DNA from: Phialophora verrucosa
Taxonomy: Eukaryota; Ascomycota; Eurotiomycetes; Chaetothyriales; Herpotrichiellaceae
Direction: 5' to 3'
Length of the DNA: 64,000 nucleotides
NCBI GenBank assembly: GCA_002099365.1
Contig: MSED01000009.1
Coordinates: forward strand, 1,550,001-1,614,000
The translations under genes and the position numbers were made by a program. Of the stretch, positions 54,528-64,000 are shown piece by piece; the first letter of the stretch is position 1, and the number at the start of each line of letters is the position of its first letter. Under the pieces are notes generated by a model, which was given only the letters and a program-made list of their open reading frames with translations, was not told the DNA's origin and made no database searches.

Positions 54528-55349
54528 TCACTTCAACCCAAGAGCCTGGAGGAATATCGATTTATTCTCTTCTTTGACGATACTCTGGACAACTTCTGCC
54601 ATTGTCTCTACTTCGACAATCTTCCCCTTGCAGCAGGAAAACTGCCACTCGTCCGGTGCTCGATTATGCTGTCCGCTTCCTTCCGCTGAATCATATCGTA
54701 TCTGGAATGCTTGCCAGTTCAACGCCTTCAGTTCCCCAACATGTGCGTCGACAAGGTCACTGCGACCCGAGAAGATCATAATCCCAGGGTAGCCGGGTTT
54801 CGTGACGCCTGAGATGTCCAGGGGCGAGGACCCATTGGAAGTTAGTGCCCTTGCATTCAAACTCGGATTTACGGCGATTTTGCGCTTGGAGGTCGCCAAA
54901 AGATGATGGAGCCAGATGATGACGGTCTTGCACGGCAACGCGAAATTGGCGTCGGCGTCGATACCCTTGTGGTCTATGGCCTTGTGTTGTCCGTCCGAGG
55001 CGGCGGTCAAGTGCACCTGCGCAGTCTCAGCTGTGACCTCTTCGAATCGGTCTATCAAAATGTCCAGGATTTCCGAGCCCTGCTCATCGGACCCGATAGT
55101 CTCGAGCGCTTGCTGCAATTTGTTTCGGATGTCATTTCTCGATCTATCTGATGCGGAAATGATTTGTGGTTTGCCGGGTCCCTCAGGATAGCGATCCTGA
55201 AGTCGTAAAACCAGGGTCGCGCTGGATGAACTGGGAGAGGTATATTTGAGGTCACGGCTTTTTGAGTCGAAGGAAGCGAGGCCGGGGTACATCGCTTCGA
55301 GCAGAGCCAATTCGTCGTCCAAGCGAGTGGAATTGTGTGATGGGTCCAT
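54528..55349 (-). CDS. RWD-domain protein (RWDD2-like)
   Basis: 273-aa protein with an N-terminal RWD domain (about 10-115: LDDELALLEAMYPGLASF, YPEGPGKPQIISAS, YP being the family turn) and a C-terminal DUF1115/Prp3-C-like domain (CKTVIIWLHHLLATSKRK, GYPGIMIFSGRSDLVDAHVG, LNWQAFQIRYDS). This is the architecture of RWDD2 proteins. RWD folds bind proteins, often in ubiquitin or translation-control settings; the role of this family in fungi is not established. The reading frame continues 27 codons upstream, but MDPSHNSTRLDDE at 55349 is the better start. Single exon. Confidence 0.83.
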   Translation of the reverse strand: MDPSHNSTRLDDELALLEAMYPGLASFDSKSRDLKYTSPSSSSATLVLRLQDRYPEGPGKPQIISASDRSRNDIRNKLQQALETIGSDEQGSEILDILIDRFEEVTAETAQVHLTAASDGQHKAIDHKGIDADANFALPCKTVIIWLHHLLATSKRKIAVNPSLNARALTSNGSSPLDISGVTKPGYPGIMIFSGRSDLVDAHVGELKALNWQAFQIRYDSAEGSGQHNRAPDEWQFSCCKGKIVEVETMAEVVQSIVKEENKSIFLQALGLK

Positions 55350-56297
55350 ATTGATAGGCCGCTGGTGCCAGCCAGAGGGATAATTTATACCCTTTGTGTC
55401 TTTCAATTCGTCTGGGGGTTGACGAGACATGCGCCGCCTGGAGAAGTCACGTCTAGAAGCACGCTCTTACAGTGGAAAGGCTCAAGGTCAGAAGTCGCAA
55501 CATTGCGTTCGCCGCGAGTAAAATAGGTTGAGTTGATTATCACCAGCAAGCGTTGTGTTGTTCCTGCTGCTCGACGTCAGTGGGGAACGGTGAAGACTGA
55601 TTCGTAGTCTTGGTGGTCGCGAAGCATCACCGACAATCACCAGTCAAGTATGTACATACTGACATCTTCCAATCCGAAGCATACTTACCAATGCACTACA
55701 TGCCTAGGGTAATCGCACAAGGGAAAGATGCAAGATCTGATCCCACGGTGCTGCGAGATGGGGTTCACAGAATTGTCATCTCTCCGGCTGGTTCCCCTAG
55801 CAACCGCGTTTTCCCAAGCCAAAACACTCTTCCCAGCCGGGCCACATCGTGCTATGCGAGACGCGATTGGCGAAGTGGTGATTCACATCCCTCAGAACCG
55901 GAGATGGAGGGAGCGCTAGTCTCTATCGGAGACCAAGGACGTCTGAAACTGGTATCTCTCCAGCTGCGCCCTGTGAGGTAAGTTTTGTGGCGGCCCGGAG
56001 TAACGGGCGTCATCCTTGCAATCGAACGCGATTGTTGCCCCAGGCGAGGTTGGAGGGGTGGCCCAGGGTGTTCTATGTAGGTCAATCGCGCTGTCTCCGT
56101 TCTCATGATGTTCAACAAGTCCAAGCAAGAGCAACCAGCACGGCGTAACACAACGTCCATCGACAAACCTGGTTCCTTTCGCGACTTGACCCGGGAGAAA
56201 CACTGAATCCAAGCCTCAGCTGCGATTGTCAACTCGCCCGCAGCTTTCAACCCGGGGCGATATCTCGCGGGGTGAGTGCTTATGAGCGGGACGTGTG
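55350..56297. other. Intergenic, 0.95 kb
   Basis: Divergent promoter space between the RWD gene and the Cys-rich surface protein. Frames at 55610-55981 (+) and 55852-56250 (-) overlap and show no domain. Confidence 0.5.
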
Positions 56298-57239
56298 ATG
56301 CGCGCTCTAGCCTTCTTCACGGGCTTTTTGTCCAGCCTCCAAAAGCGAGGTGACTACGACGACGGACAATACACGCAAGTCGTCCAAGCCACGGTCTGGA
56401 CCTCGACTCCCACCTATGTGGTCTCATACATCTCGACCCAGATCGTCACCCTGACCTCGTACGTCCCCTGCCCGGTAACAACGTCCTACACGACCGTCTA
56501 CAAATGCTCGACCTGCGGCGTGTGCGACACCTGCAACGCCGCCCCGACAGCATGCCAGCCCAAACTTTGCTCCACGCAGATCAACGGTGCCGTCCAAGCA
56601 ACCACGACGGCCTACGGCTCCGGTGAATACGCCGTCGCATATGTCACGAATAACGACGGCCAAAGCTACACCACCACCATTGCCGCCTCTGCATGCACCG
56701 CGTACGAGCAAGTCTACTTCGCCAACTACGACTGCGCGACTCTCCCGGCGTGTGGCGGTCCAACTCCGGTCCCCGTCCCCGTCGCGCTCACATGCGAAGC
56801 AAAACCCTGCACCACGCTCGGCTATCTCAACGGGGACAGCTACGTGACGCTCACCGAAGGAACGTCCTACTACTCTAACGAGTACGCGCGCCTCACCGTG
56901 AACAACCAAGTGACGTCCACGCCCGCGAGTCTCTGCGCCGTGCTCACGACGCCCGCACAGTGGGCTGTCGCCCCCACATGTGCGTGCGGCGGCGACGGCG
57001 GCAGCGGAGTCATCACGACCACGTACTGCTCCGGCGGTGGTGGAGAAGTCCTTACGTACACCTACACGACGCAGGGGAGCACGATCATCGTCGCGACGAC
57101 GCTGCCCTGTCGTGGCGGGCCGTTCCATTTGACGGGGAGTGGAGCAGAGCGGACGGTAGTGGGAGGGAGAGCCAGGCTCCTGCTCTGGGTGTGGACGGTG
57201 TGCGCGGTAATAGCAGGAGTTGGGATGGTCTTGCTTTGA
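56298..57239 (+). CDS. Cys/Thr-rich secreted surface protein, probably GPI-anchored
   Basis: 313-aa protein of no family I recognise. The N-terminus MRALAFFTGFLSSLQKR has a hydrophobic core ending in a KR Kex2-like site. The body is rich in Thr, Tyr, Ser and Cys, with CSTCGVCDTCNAAPTAC as the densest Cys cluster, and many Thr/Val strands like fungal wall proteins. Near the end comes SGAERTVVGG, then a hydrophobic C-terminal stretch (LLLWVWTVCAVIAGVGMVLL) with no basic tail. That is the layout of a GPI-anchor signal, with Ser/Gly as possible omega site. The preceding GTG at 56295 is not a start. Third codon positions are strongly C-biased compared with nearby genes, suggesting high expression or different origin. 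Confidence 0.72.
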   Translation: MRALAFFTGFLSSLQKRGDYDDGQYTQVVQATVWTSTPTYVVSYISTQIVTLTSYVPCPVTTSYTTVYKCSTCGVCDTCNAAPTACQPKLCSTQINGAVQATTTAYGSGEYAVAYVTNNDGQSYTTTIAASACTAYEQVYFANYDCATLPACGGPTPVPVPVALTCEAKPCTTLGYLNGDSYVTLTEGTSYYSNEYARLTVNNQVTSTPASLCAVLTTPAQWAVAPTCACGGDGGSGVITTTYCSGGGGEVLTYTYTTQGSTIIVATTLPCRGGPFHLTGSGAERTVVGGRARLLLWVWTVCAVIAGVGMVLL

Positions 57240-57778
57240 TTTTCCGTGGGCTTATGAGTATGAGTATGAGGGCAACGGCATGGCATGGCATGGGTGAACG
57301 TGATAGGTCCGATGTATGAAACGGAAACGGAACAGCAACGGGTTACGTAAATGTGTTGGCTACGTCTTTGATGATTGAATGCACTGTTATGTTTGGGTCG
57401 GGCTGGGCTGGGTGGTTTCTTGCACATTCGCGTCACTTGGGAGGAATTGGATCAGCAGACAACAGTTGACTTCGTGTGTATTTGGGATGTGGATATCCTA
57501 ACATAAGACCTCGCATGATTCCAATCAGGATAATCTATGCTTTGATGCCCAATCCTTGGCGACGGCGGTGCCCTCGTGCCCTCCATGTCGTGCCTGATGG
57601 GTATGCATGCAGATCATCCAGGTCGTTCCAACGCTCTTTTTCTCTCTCAAAACTCGTAATTTGAAGGACTCGTCGATAGTGGCCCAGCTACTGTAGTGGG
57701 TGCCGTGGCCGCATGTCTGGAGGGGTACAATCTTGAGGTTGTGCAAAGTTCTCGGCTGAGGTACAGGTTGTTGTACCT
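57240..57778. other. Intergenic, convergent 3' flanks
   Basis: Contains short GAGTAT and GGCAT repeats near 57250-57295; nothing recognised otherwise. Confidence 0.5.
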
Positions 57779-59637
57779 TCACAGCTCCTGTTGCAACTCC
57801 CGAATCTTGTGGTAGATCTCCTTCAAGGTTTCTTCCTTGCCAACCTGCCCGAGCACTGTTAGTCTATGCTTCATAACAAGATAGTTCAGAGCACAGATAT
57901 CTCTAAGACTGGGGAACTTGCCTTCATCTGATACCCAGTAGGCTTTCCCGCTTCTAATCCAGTGAGATGCATTGTCTTCCCAGTTGGTTCCTTGCCGTCA
58001 GGCGTCCCGACGATCATCTCCTTGAAAACCGGCGTATTGAGCACCAAGCGATGTGTTCCCCTCGCTCGCATGATCAGCCGTGCCTTGCGTTCGAGTTTGC
58101 CAGAGAACTCGGATTCGCCTGCTTCGAGATCCTCCTCGGCAGTCTGCGTGTCCTTCCCTGCAACTGCATTAGCATCTTCTTCGGTTGATGACTCGGCACG
58201 TGTTGATCTGGCTTCGTAGCGGATGTTGATTTTGAAGTCACCGATGCCACTTTCTTTCCATTCCTTCTCGAAGTGGTACAGTTTGGCAGTGCAGGTGAGG
58301 ATCGTTTCTTCCTCCTCCTCTCCCGTGTTGACTGTGACAATAGGTTAGCTCAATGCTGGTAGATGGACGATACGACGAAACGTACGCTCCTGCTGATGGA
58401 ACCGGGGGTCTTGTGAGGGATCTTCTTCAGCTTGCGATGCTCCCTCCTCGTCGTCTCCACCTTCATCGCTTCCCTTTTCATCTTCATCTTCATTATTCTT
58501 TGATCCGAATGGCTTGGCTTTGGCGAACGTCCCCCCTCCTCCCAACGGGCTAGCGAAGGAGGAAATACCACCAGCAAGCGGCTTCGATGCAGCCCCGAAG
58601 CCACTTCCGCCTCCAAAGCCACCTGCTGACCCAAAGCCACCGCCTGAACCGAACCCTGAGGCTGGTTTACTTCCGAAGGATGACGCAGCTGCAAATCCGC
58701 CAGAGGATGACCCGAAGCCCGTAGACGTCGTCCCACCACCGAAGCCGCCACTGTTCTTAGCGGTGGAGCCTACGGTGCTAAAAGGAGACTTATCGGATGA
58801 GGCGAAAGCCGACAGGCCGGAAGAAGCGAAAGCGGACGTCGAAGTTGCACCACTTGAAGGTTGTATTGAAGGTTCAGCGCTCTTTTCTGGCGACTTGGGA
58901 GATTTGAAAGTAGCGAACGGAGACGCCGTTGATGCGTTGGCAAAGCCTGACGAAGCTGGAATCTTTGCTTTCGGGGCCTGTTCAGATGGAGGGACTTCGG
59001 CGGTCGCCGCAGCGGGCTTCGCAGGTGATGAAGCAGTAACATTCGGCAGTGTGTCGCCAGCTGTTGTATCTTCCGCAAGTGGGGTAGAAGCAGAAGCAGC
59101 AGCGTCCATCTCTTCCTTTGAAGGCGCCGAAACGAGGACTCCAGGCCCGCCCGGAGATTGTTGTGCGTCTGCGCCAGACTCTTCCTGCGCTGGACTTGCC
59201 ATCTCCTCGTTCAAATCCAGACCGTGAGCCTCCTCATCATCTCCCGAGATTTCTCGAGATCGCATTCTCTTGTGCTGGGTGCCCTTCTTGGGCAAGGGAG
59301 GCCCTCCGTTCTCCACACCGAGTCCCGACTCTTCATTCTGCAAGTCATCGAAGGATCGTTTCTTAGATGGTCGGCCTCTTGCTTGTCCATTCTCGGGTTG
59401 TACATCGGAAATGGTGTCGGCATTAGCGACTTCGCCTAAAGGATGGTCTCCAGTAGCCCTGCCCACCTTGGAGTATTGTGCTAGTCCAGCGATGGATGTT
59501 TTTTTCAGTTTCTCTCGGGCGGTGCGCTCATCTCGTTCGCCGTCCGAGCTGCCATCTTGAGGAGGAAGGTCTTGTATAACTGTATCCGCGGACGCATCAG
59601 TTGGTGGTGATTTTTCGGCTTGGTGGTCTGATGCCAT
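57779..59637 (-). CDS. YRB2: Yrb2/RanBP3-like Ran-binding protein
   Basis: Nuclear Ran-binding cofactor of Crm1 export. Three exons: 58386-59637, 57922-58331, 57779-57844; introns of 54 nt (GTACGT..CACAG) and 77 nt with a GC donor (GCAAGT..GGCAG). The 575-aa product opens with an acidic region containing AREKLKKTSIAGL, a motif shared with Yrb2-type proteins, then basic NLS-like stretches (KKRSFDD, KKGTQHKRMRSR). A Gly/Phe/Ser-rich section with FG/GFG repeats (about 270-370) follows, then an acidic patch. The RanBP1 domain (about 405-540) has LYHFEKEWKESGIGDFKI, RLVLNTPVFKEM and, after splicing, the terminal helix KEIYHKIRELQQEL. Nup2/Nup50 is an alternative, but its N-terminal importin-binding domain is absent. 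Confidence 0.88.
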
Positions 59638-60331
59638 CGTGATCGATTAGTCGTAGGGAGCGGCGCTTCTGATTCAAAGATCTTTGGCTCGCCTTCCGCT
59701 ACCACAGCCCACCGGCGACCTGTTGTAGAGATATTCGTGCGCCAATACGGTGGAGGAGGGTTTGGAAAATCGAAGGTGGTTGGTTGATCGAACTTCGAGT
59801 TCAGATGTTTACCCCCGGAGGTACCCCGCCTCGGCAGTCAAAGTCAGTGATATCCTCGACCCTGTGTATTTAGTTATGAGACGAGCGCGGCGTTCTTGGA
59901 GGAGACGATGATTGCAAAGGTACAGGACCGCCAAACGGCATTTGACGCCTTGAGCGATTCCCGAGTTCGTGATATGACGTTATTGAAGGTCCTCTGCGGC
60001 CCAGACCGAATCGAGCTTGAAGGAGACGCAGGATGTATGGTCGATATGATCAGAATCAGCGACCGTCACCAAGTGAATCCAAGTGAAGTCGCAGTCCAGA
60101 AGGAGTGTCAGGACTGGTCGAGATACGATTGATGCGTGCCAGGCTCCGGTTACGCACAATCACAATCACCAGGTACTTTTCCGCCCCACACAATAGATGC
60201 CTAGGCAATTCCTGTGACCAAAGCACGATGAGACACGTCTGAATTTTCATTAAAATGCAATCTCAGCGGCTGGGCGTGGTATGCACATCGCCGCCGAGAA
60301 CGCTGCGTCTGTGTAAACTGCCCTCTCAAAT
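59638..60331. other. Intergenic, 0.7 kb
   Basis: YRB2 promoter and YIP4 3' flank. A 78-codon plus frame at 59896 has no known content. Confidence 0.5.
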
Positions 60332-61376
60332 CTAGCTAATAAAACAAAGGCAACCGAGACCGATATAGAAGACAAAGAGAGGGTAAACACTGAGAGCTAC
60401 CCGGTTTTTGACTACGCCTGATCCCCCGAGGATACTAACGCCGGCTGCAAGTGACCACGCGACCAGGACAAGATAGACCGGAATGCGCACGATTGTGGGT
60501 AGGCCGAGTGCGCTGAGGAGGGCGGCAATGGTCAATGGAAATAGTGTGTAACCGATGATCGAGACCGACTGCATGAAAGAGCTGTCAGGAAGTCAGTAGT
60601 GTCCGACCGATCTACTACTCTTGAAGAACTCACATGTTCCCTCCCAGCAGCTTAATCTGAAGTGTCACCACAGCCTCGCCAATCCAGACCAGAGAAAAGA
60701 CGCCGGAGAAGACTAGGTCGGTCTGACCATTGCTGGCTCGCATCGAGAGGAAGACGCTCAACAGCAAGCAGAATATAAGCGGACCCCTGTGAATGTGTCA
60801 GAGGCGTGTCATGAGCCGAATCCCTTAGATGACCAGTACTCACCATAGGTCCCAATCTCGCAGTCCCTCGCTCATTCCTCCGTGCAAGATCCCGTCCGCG
60901 TCAGGCCATCGTCCTAGCAACCCTCTCAGGTCTCTCCCGAGGGCTGCTCCCTGACTCTCGACATCGCCCATGCCCCCGCCTTGTCTTTGGAGCATGCCAC
61001 CAAGGAGGTACTTGGGGTAGAGAACTTGCTTCATCTTCTCCCATACTGCGAACAGATCTCGGGATACGGTATCCCAGACACTTTCGTCAATCGTATTCTG
61101 TGGTGCGCGTCTGTCTTCACCGGGGATTCTCGACGTCAGGTAATTCTGATTTAGAGGTGCGTTGGAAGATGATGACTGAATATTGCCCGTTAATGGGGCA
61201 CGATCTGAGGCGCTGTATGAAGGCTCGTCGGGTTCGACTTCTGTGAGGAATCAGCCTTCAGTTGTTCCGAGGTGCCTGCCAGATCTCCCACCATCGTTCA
61301 GAAAGTCATCGTCTAGCACAGCGTGGTCATCGTCGTAGGGATTATCGTAAGGACTTTCAGAGTGTCCAGTGGCCAT
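60332..61376 (-). CDS. YIP4: Yip4/YIPF6-family Golgi membrane protein
   Basis: Yip1-domain protein that binds Rab GTPases at the Golgi. Four exons: 61292-61376, 60844-61240, 60634-60786, 60332-60581; introns of 51, 57 and 52 nt, all GT..AG with clear acceptors (CTCACAG, TTCACAG, CTGACAG) and consistent phases, 294 aa. The family segment TIDESVWDTVSRDLFAVWEK and LRDWDLWGPLIFCLL (across a splice) place it with YIPF6/Yip4 rather than Yip1. Then VFSLVWIGEAVVTLQIKLLG, SVSIIGYTLFPLTIAALLS and two more helices make five membrane spans; it ends at GLGCLCFIS. The N-terminus is acidic and Asp-rich. The open frame continues to 61457, so a further 5' exon cannot be excluded. Confidence 0.87.
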
Positions 61377-61870
61377 GTTTGCCAAAGTGTCCACATCCAC
61401 ATTGATGGCGGAAGCCTGTCGTGGTGGCAGAGGTATAGACCAGTTTAAGAGGTGCAATATTAAACGTCCACCTGCACGAGTGCGCTAGTGTTCAGGAACA
61501 GTAAGGATCATGGGAAAGTCGTGTGCACTTGTCATTGCCGTGGACCGATTTCGTATGTATGACAGGCTCGGACAGGCTTCAGTTTAACACGAGCCGCAGA
61601 TTGAGGACATTAAGGACGCGCGACGCATTACGTAACCCAAGCCCCCTTCCCTCACCCACCTACCACCCCCCGACCTCCCTCCTGCGTGTTTACTTACCTC
61701 TCACTTTCCCCCCAGTACTCAAAGTTTACACTGCGACAAAATGATCAAGCTCGCCCTACTCAGATGTGAGAGATCGGTACAAGGTGCGAAGCTCGAGAGG
61801 CATCCATTCACAATATCGACGAAGACCTCCATAACATTCGTGTTGAACAACGCAGCGCCATCCATCGCAG
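61377..61870. other. Intergenic, 0.49 kb
   Basis: YIP4 promoter (possibly with an extra exon near 61377-61457) and 3' flank of the GFA gene. C-rich tract at about 61640-61715. Confidence 0.5.
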
Positions 61871-63016
61871 CTAGCACTGCCGCTTGATATTCTGCAACCC
61901 TTTCTCGAGATGATATATGAGCTTCTTGTCGAAAGCCTCCTCTTTGAAGCTCACTCTCTCAGTCCACCAATCCAACCAGCTTGATGCCCTAGCGCCTTCC
62001 GGCGCTCGTAACAGTCCCACGCTGACATCGACTAGGTTCGGCCTTTCGAGAGCATGCCAAAATACTGTAGCGCCGCAGATGCTACAGAATTCCCGATGGC
62101 GTCCACTTGAACTTTCGATATGTTGGAGACTGCCCATGTCGTAGTCCAGCGGCTTGCCATTCGACTGCAATATGTTTGCCTTCGGAATGAACGCCCATGC
62201 TTGAATGGGCGAGCCTGAACCCAGTCTGCAAGACCTACATGCACACGTCCCCGCGAGGTATTTCGTGTCATTCTCACGGAGCCACCATTTGACGTCTTCA
62301 CGGTTCTCCGAGCTCGACAAATGATCCGGAACGACCAAGTCAGGCCAAGGAGAGGAGCAATCTTTCGAGGCCATGTTTGGACGAGTGACCCGAAAATTCA
62401 CTCCCCCACAACGACATCCCGCGTATAGTTCATCTCGACTCTCTGTCTCCTTGGTGTTCCTTTCTTCATGGCCCTCGGGCCCAGCAGGACCATCCTGCTG
62501 CAGCCTTTTGAGAAGCTCTGCGGCCGTTCCTTCAACTTTCGCTCCGTCGGGCCCTTGCAGCAGGAACGGGACCAAACGCCCATCAATCTGGTCTAAGCAG
62601 CACGCCAGACCTCCATCTTTCGTGTCTCCGACGAATTCGTGCTGCACAATCCGTTCCAAACTTAAGTCGCCACCAGTTTCTTCGCCGTCTATGCGGTCAA
62701 TGACTCCTGAATTGACGCTCCAAATATGGTCTCCATGAACATCACAAGAAGGATCCCCGTGGTGCTGAATAAACATGGGGCTTCCACATTTCGGACAGAA
62801 GTATCTGCTCAATTTGGAGGAAGAGTCGTACTTGCAAAGTCTGTCCACCACATCTGGTCTCGAGGCAAGAGGAACATCTGAAAAGTATAGCGCTCCCGTG
62901 CTATAGCGACAGATGTTGCAGAAACAAGGAGCACTAGGAACAGGAAGCCGGGAGCTCAATTGCACTTTTCCAGCATTCCTCCCGCACAAGCAAGTGACTT
63001 CGGCGGTTGTCGTCAT
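61871..63016 (-). CDS. Double GFA (CENP-V) domain zinc protein
   Basis: 381-aa protein with two Mss4-like GFA domains, the fold of glutathione-dependent formaldehyde-activating enzymes. Domain 1 (about 1-130): VTCLCGRNAGKV, CFCNICRYSTGALY and YFCPKCGSPMF. Domain 2 (about 195-345): AGCRCGGVNFRVTR, GTCACRSCRLGSGSPIQAWAF and FCSICGATVFW. Each keeps the CxC, CxxC and CxxC zinc ligands. A Glu/Gly-rich linker joins them. Despite the family name, most fungal members have no shown formaldehyde activity, so no substrate is given. Fungal double-GFA proteins of this size are known. Single exon; start at MTTTAEVTCLCG (63016). Confidence 0.87.
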   Translation of the reverse strand: MTTTAEVTCLCGRNAGKVQLSSRLPVPSAPCFCNICRYSTGALYFSDVPLASRPDVVDRLCKYDSSSKLSRYFCPKCGSPMFIQHHGDPSCDVHGDHIWSVNSGVIDRIDGEETGGDLSLERIVQHEFVGDTKDGGLACCLDQIDGRLVPFLLQGPDGAKVEGTAAELLKRLQQDGPAGPEGHEERNTKETESRDELYAGCRCGGVNFRVTRPNMASKDCSSPWPDLVVPDHLSSSENREDVKWWLRENDTKYLAGTCACRSCRLGSGSPIQAWAFIPKANILQSNGKPLDYDMGSLQHIESSSGRHREFCSICGATVFWHALERPNLVDVSVGLLRAPEGARASSWLDWWTERVSFKEEAFDKKLIYHLEKGLQNIKRQC

Positions 63017-63797
63017 TTTTTCTTTCGTGCAGTCGACTGCCGATGCTGGTCACGAATCGCTGCTAAATGATGGTTATTTACCTTCATGGAGATTCCGAGG
63101 TTTTCTCCTTGAATGATAACAAGCAACGTCATGCCCTCAAACTGAGTCATTCTTCGTGTCTGACCTCAAAGGAGAAACTTCGGATACGGCTTTCCGCTGA
63201 TCTGCGTGGTTGTTGGAGCCGTTGATCTCTGTCACGCTTACTCCTTGGTACGATGGCGGCGTATATCGGCATACCAGCTCCAGTGACATCTTTGCTGTGG
63301 AATGAGGCGGGCCTTGCCGCTCACAGCATGATGTGTCAGTTTATTGGCGCGGCAGTCATGCCACCCACTGTGTGCGTCTCAACGCTGCGACAAGTCCGCG
63401 TCGAGACGTGAGGGCACCTATCAGGTACAACCGGTAAAGTCAACTGTGCTTCAAGGGTCGGCGAAATGCGAGGATATATCAACAAGGCGAATGGTGCGCG
63501 ATCCTCACGAGGAAGACCCCCGCGCTCAGCTGTCCTGTCATGTTCGACCTCACCTCACGTTGCGCCTGTCGGAAGGCCTCGATTCAGATCGAGCCTAGTG
63601 CCGTGGCATGCGGGCATCAGCGAAAGGCCGAAGGCACATAAAAACATGCTCACTTCTCTCTCTGACCTTCCTTCTCCTTTTACTTTTGATCGCAAACAGC
63701 AACAAGCAATCTCACCTGTCTTTTACGATTTGAAAACAAGATAGTCAACCCGAATACGCAAACCTACCGATCACAGGCCCTCGCTTACTAGTTCAAA
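63017..63797. promoter_or_regulatory. Divergent promoter GFA gene / metallothionein
   Basis: 781 bases with no gene. The right part looks like a strong fungal promoter: a CATAAAAACA element near 63639-63648, about 155 bases before the metallothionein ATG, followed by a long CT-rich tract (63650-63690) and an A/C-rich leader. Confidence 0.55.
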
Positions 63798-63971
63798 ATG
63801 GGTATGGACACCCCAAGCTCTGTCCAGTGACTCTCAGCTGACTGGAATTCCAGGTCCTTGCTCCTGCAGCTGCGGCTCTACTTGTGAGTGCCTTCTGTGG
63901 CCCATCATCCAACATCATTGCTAACTCAAGTCTCAGGCGCATGTCCTTCCGGCAAATGCACCTGCGTATGA
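63798..63971 (+). CDS. Copper-type metallothionein, 22 aa
   Basis: Tiny cysteine-rich metal-binding peptide. Three exons: 63798-63801 (ATG plus one base), 63854-63883 (30 nt) and 63937-63971 (35 nt), with introns of 52 nt (GTATGG donor, CTGAC branch, TTCCAG acceptor) and 53 nt (GTGAGT donor, GCTAAC branch, TCTCAG acceptor). Phases match at both joins. The product has seven Cys at positions 4, 6, 8, 12, 14, 19 and 21 (CxCxC-x3-CxC-x4-CxC), no aromatic residues and one Lys (PSGKC). Seven Cys in CxC pairs and this length match Neurospora-type copper metallothioneins (about 25 aa). The stop is at 63969-63971, so it is complete 29 bases from the window end. Metal preference is inferred from the family. 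Confidence 0.85.
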
Positions 63972-64000
63972 TCACCAGAGCTTCCTACCTCCATCTTCAA

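Noticed and set aside
1..64000. CRISPR arrays, bacterial operons, phage or transposon genes
   Set aside because: No spaced repeats, Shine-Dalgarno-linked gene strings, transposase or reverse-transcriptase motifs were seen; the DNA is eukaryotic with introns throughout.

Overview
The window reads as ordinary nuclear chromosome from a filamentous ascomycete (Pezizomycotina). Most genes are split by 49-85 nt introns with GT..AG ends and CTAAC/CTGAC-like branch points. The proteins have clear fungal orthologues on both strands, spaced by a few hundred bases, with no operons and no transposase, reverse transcriptase, CRISPR array or rRNA. The gene set (metG-type cystathionine beta-lyase, MsbA/Msb2 signalling mucin, FarA/Ctf1-like Zn2Cys6 regulator, AatB-like acyltransferase) suggests Eurotiomycetes or a close class; that placement is inference.

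Layout. 0-10 kb: HIS2 (-), a damaged tRNA-Arg-like element, cystathionine beta-lyase (-), a 3.5 kb gene-poor gap, and an Msb2-type signalling mucin (+). 10-22 kb: a cytosolic LysM protein (+), a small two-exon Ser-rich protein (-), a nine-exon Zn2Cys6 transcription factor (-), then the divergent pair MSP1 (-) / CSM1-PCS1 (+). 22-33 kb, rich in predicted mitochondrial proteins: a 1200-aa protein (+), an AYR1-like SDR (+), a conserved membrane protein (-), MTP18/MTFP1-like (-) divergent from ATP19 (+), an isopenicillin N acyltransferase-like hydrolase (-) divergent from holo-ACP synthase PPT2 (+). 34-45 kb: an unrecognised decayed coding stretch, an 80-aa HVA1/TUDOR-like protein (-), a conserved small hydrophilic protein (+), MCD4 (-), VPS36 (-, with an apparent one-base frame break) and THP3 (+). 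46-64 kb: BEM1 (+), AFG1 (+), a DUF3176 membrane protein (-), an RWD protein (-), a Cys-rich surface protein (+), a Yrb2-like Ran-binding protein (-), YIP4 (-), a double GFA-domain protein (-), and at the right edge a 22-codon metallothionein (+) in three exons.

Four small genes were assembled exon by exon because no single long open frame shows them: ATP19, the HVA1-like gene, the metallothionein, and the micro-exons of the Zn2Cys6 gene. The genes are mostly housekeeping (amino-acid biosynthesis, mitochondrial quality control and ATP synthase, GPI anchors, ESCRT, polarity, nuclear transport). I see no biosynthetic cluster and no clear undescribed system. The best leads are the metallothionein, the fragmented zinc-finger exons, the VPS36 frame break, the disrupted tRNA and the decayed region at 33.9-34.7 kb. 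All exon boundaries were inferred by eye from splice signals, reading frame and family knowledge, not from transcripts.
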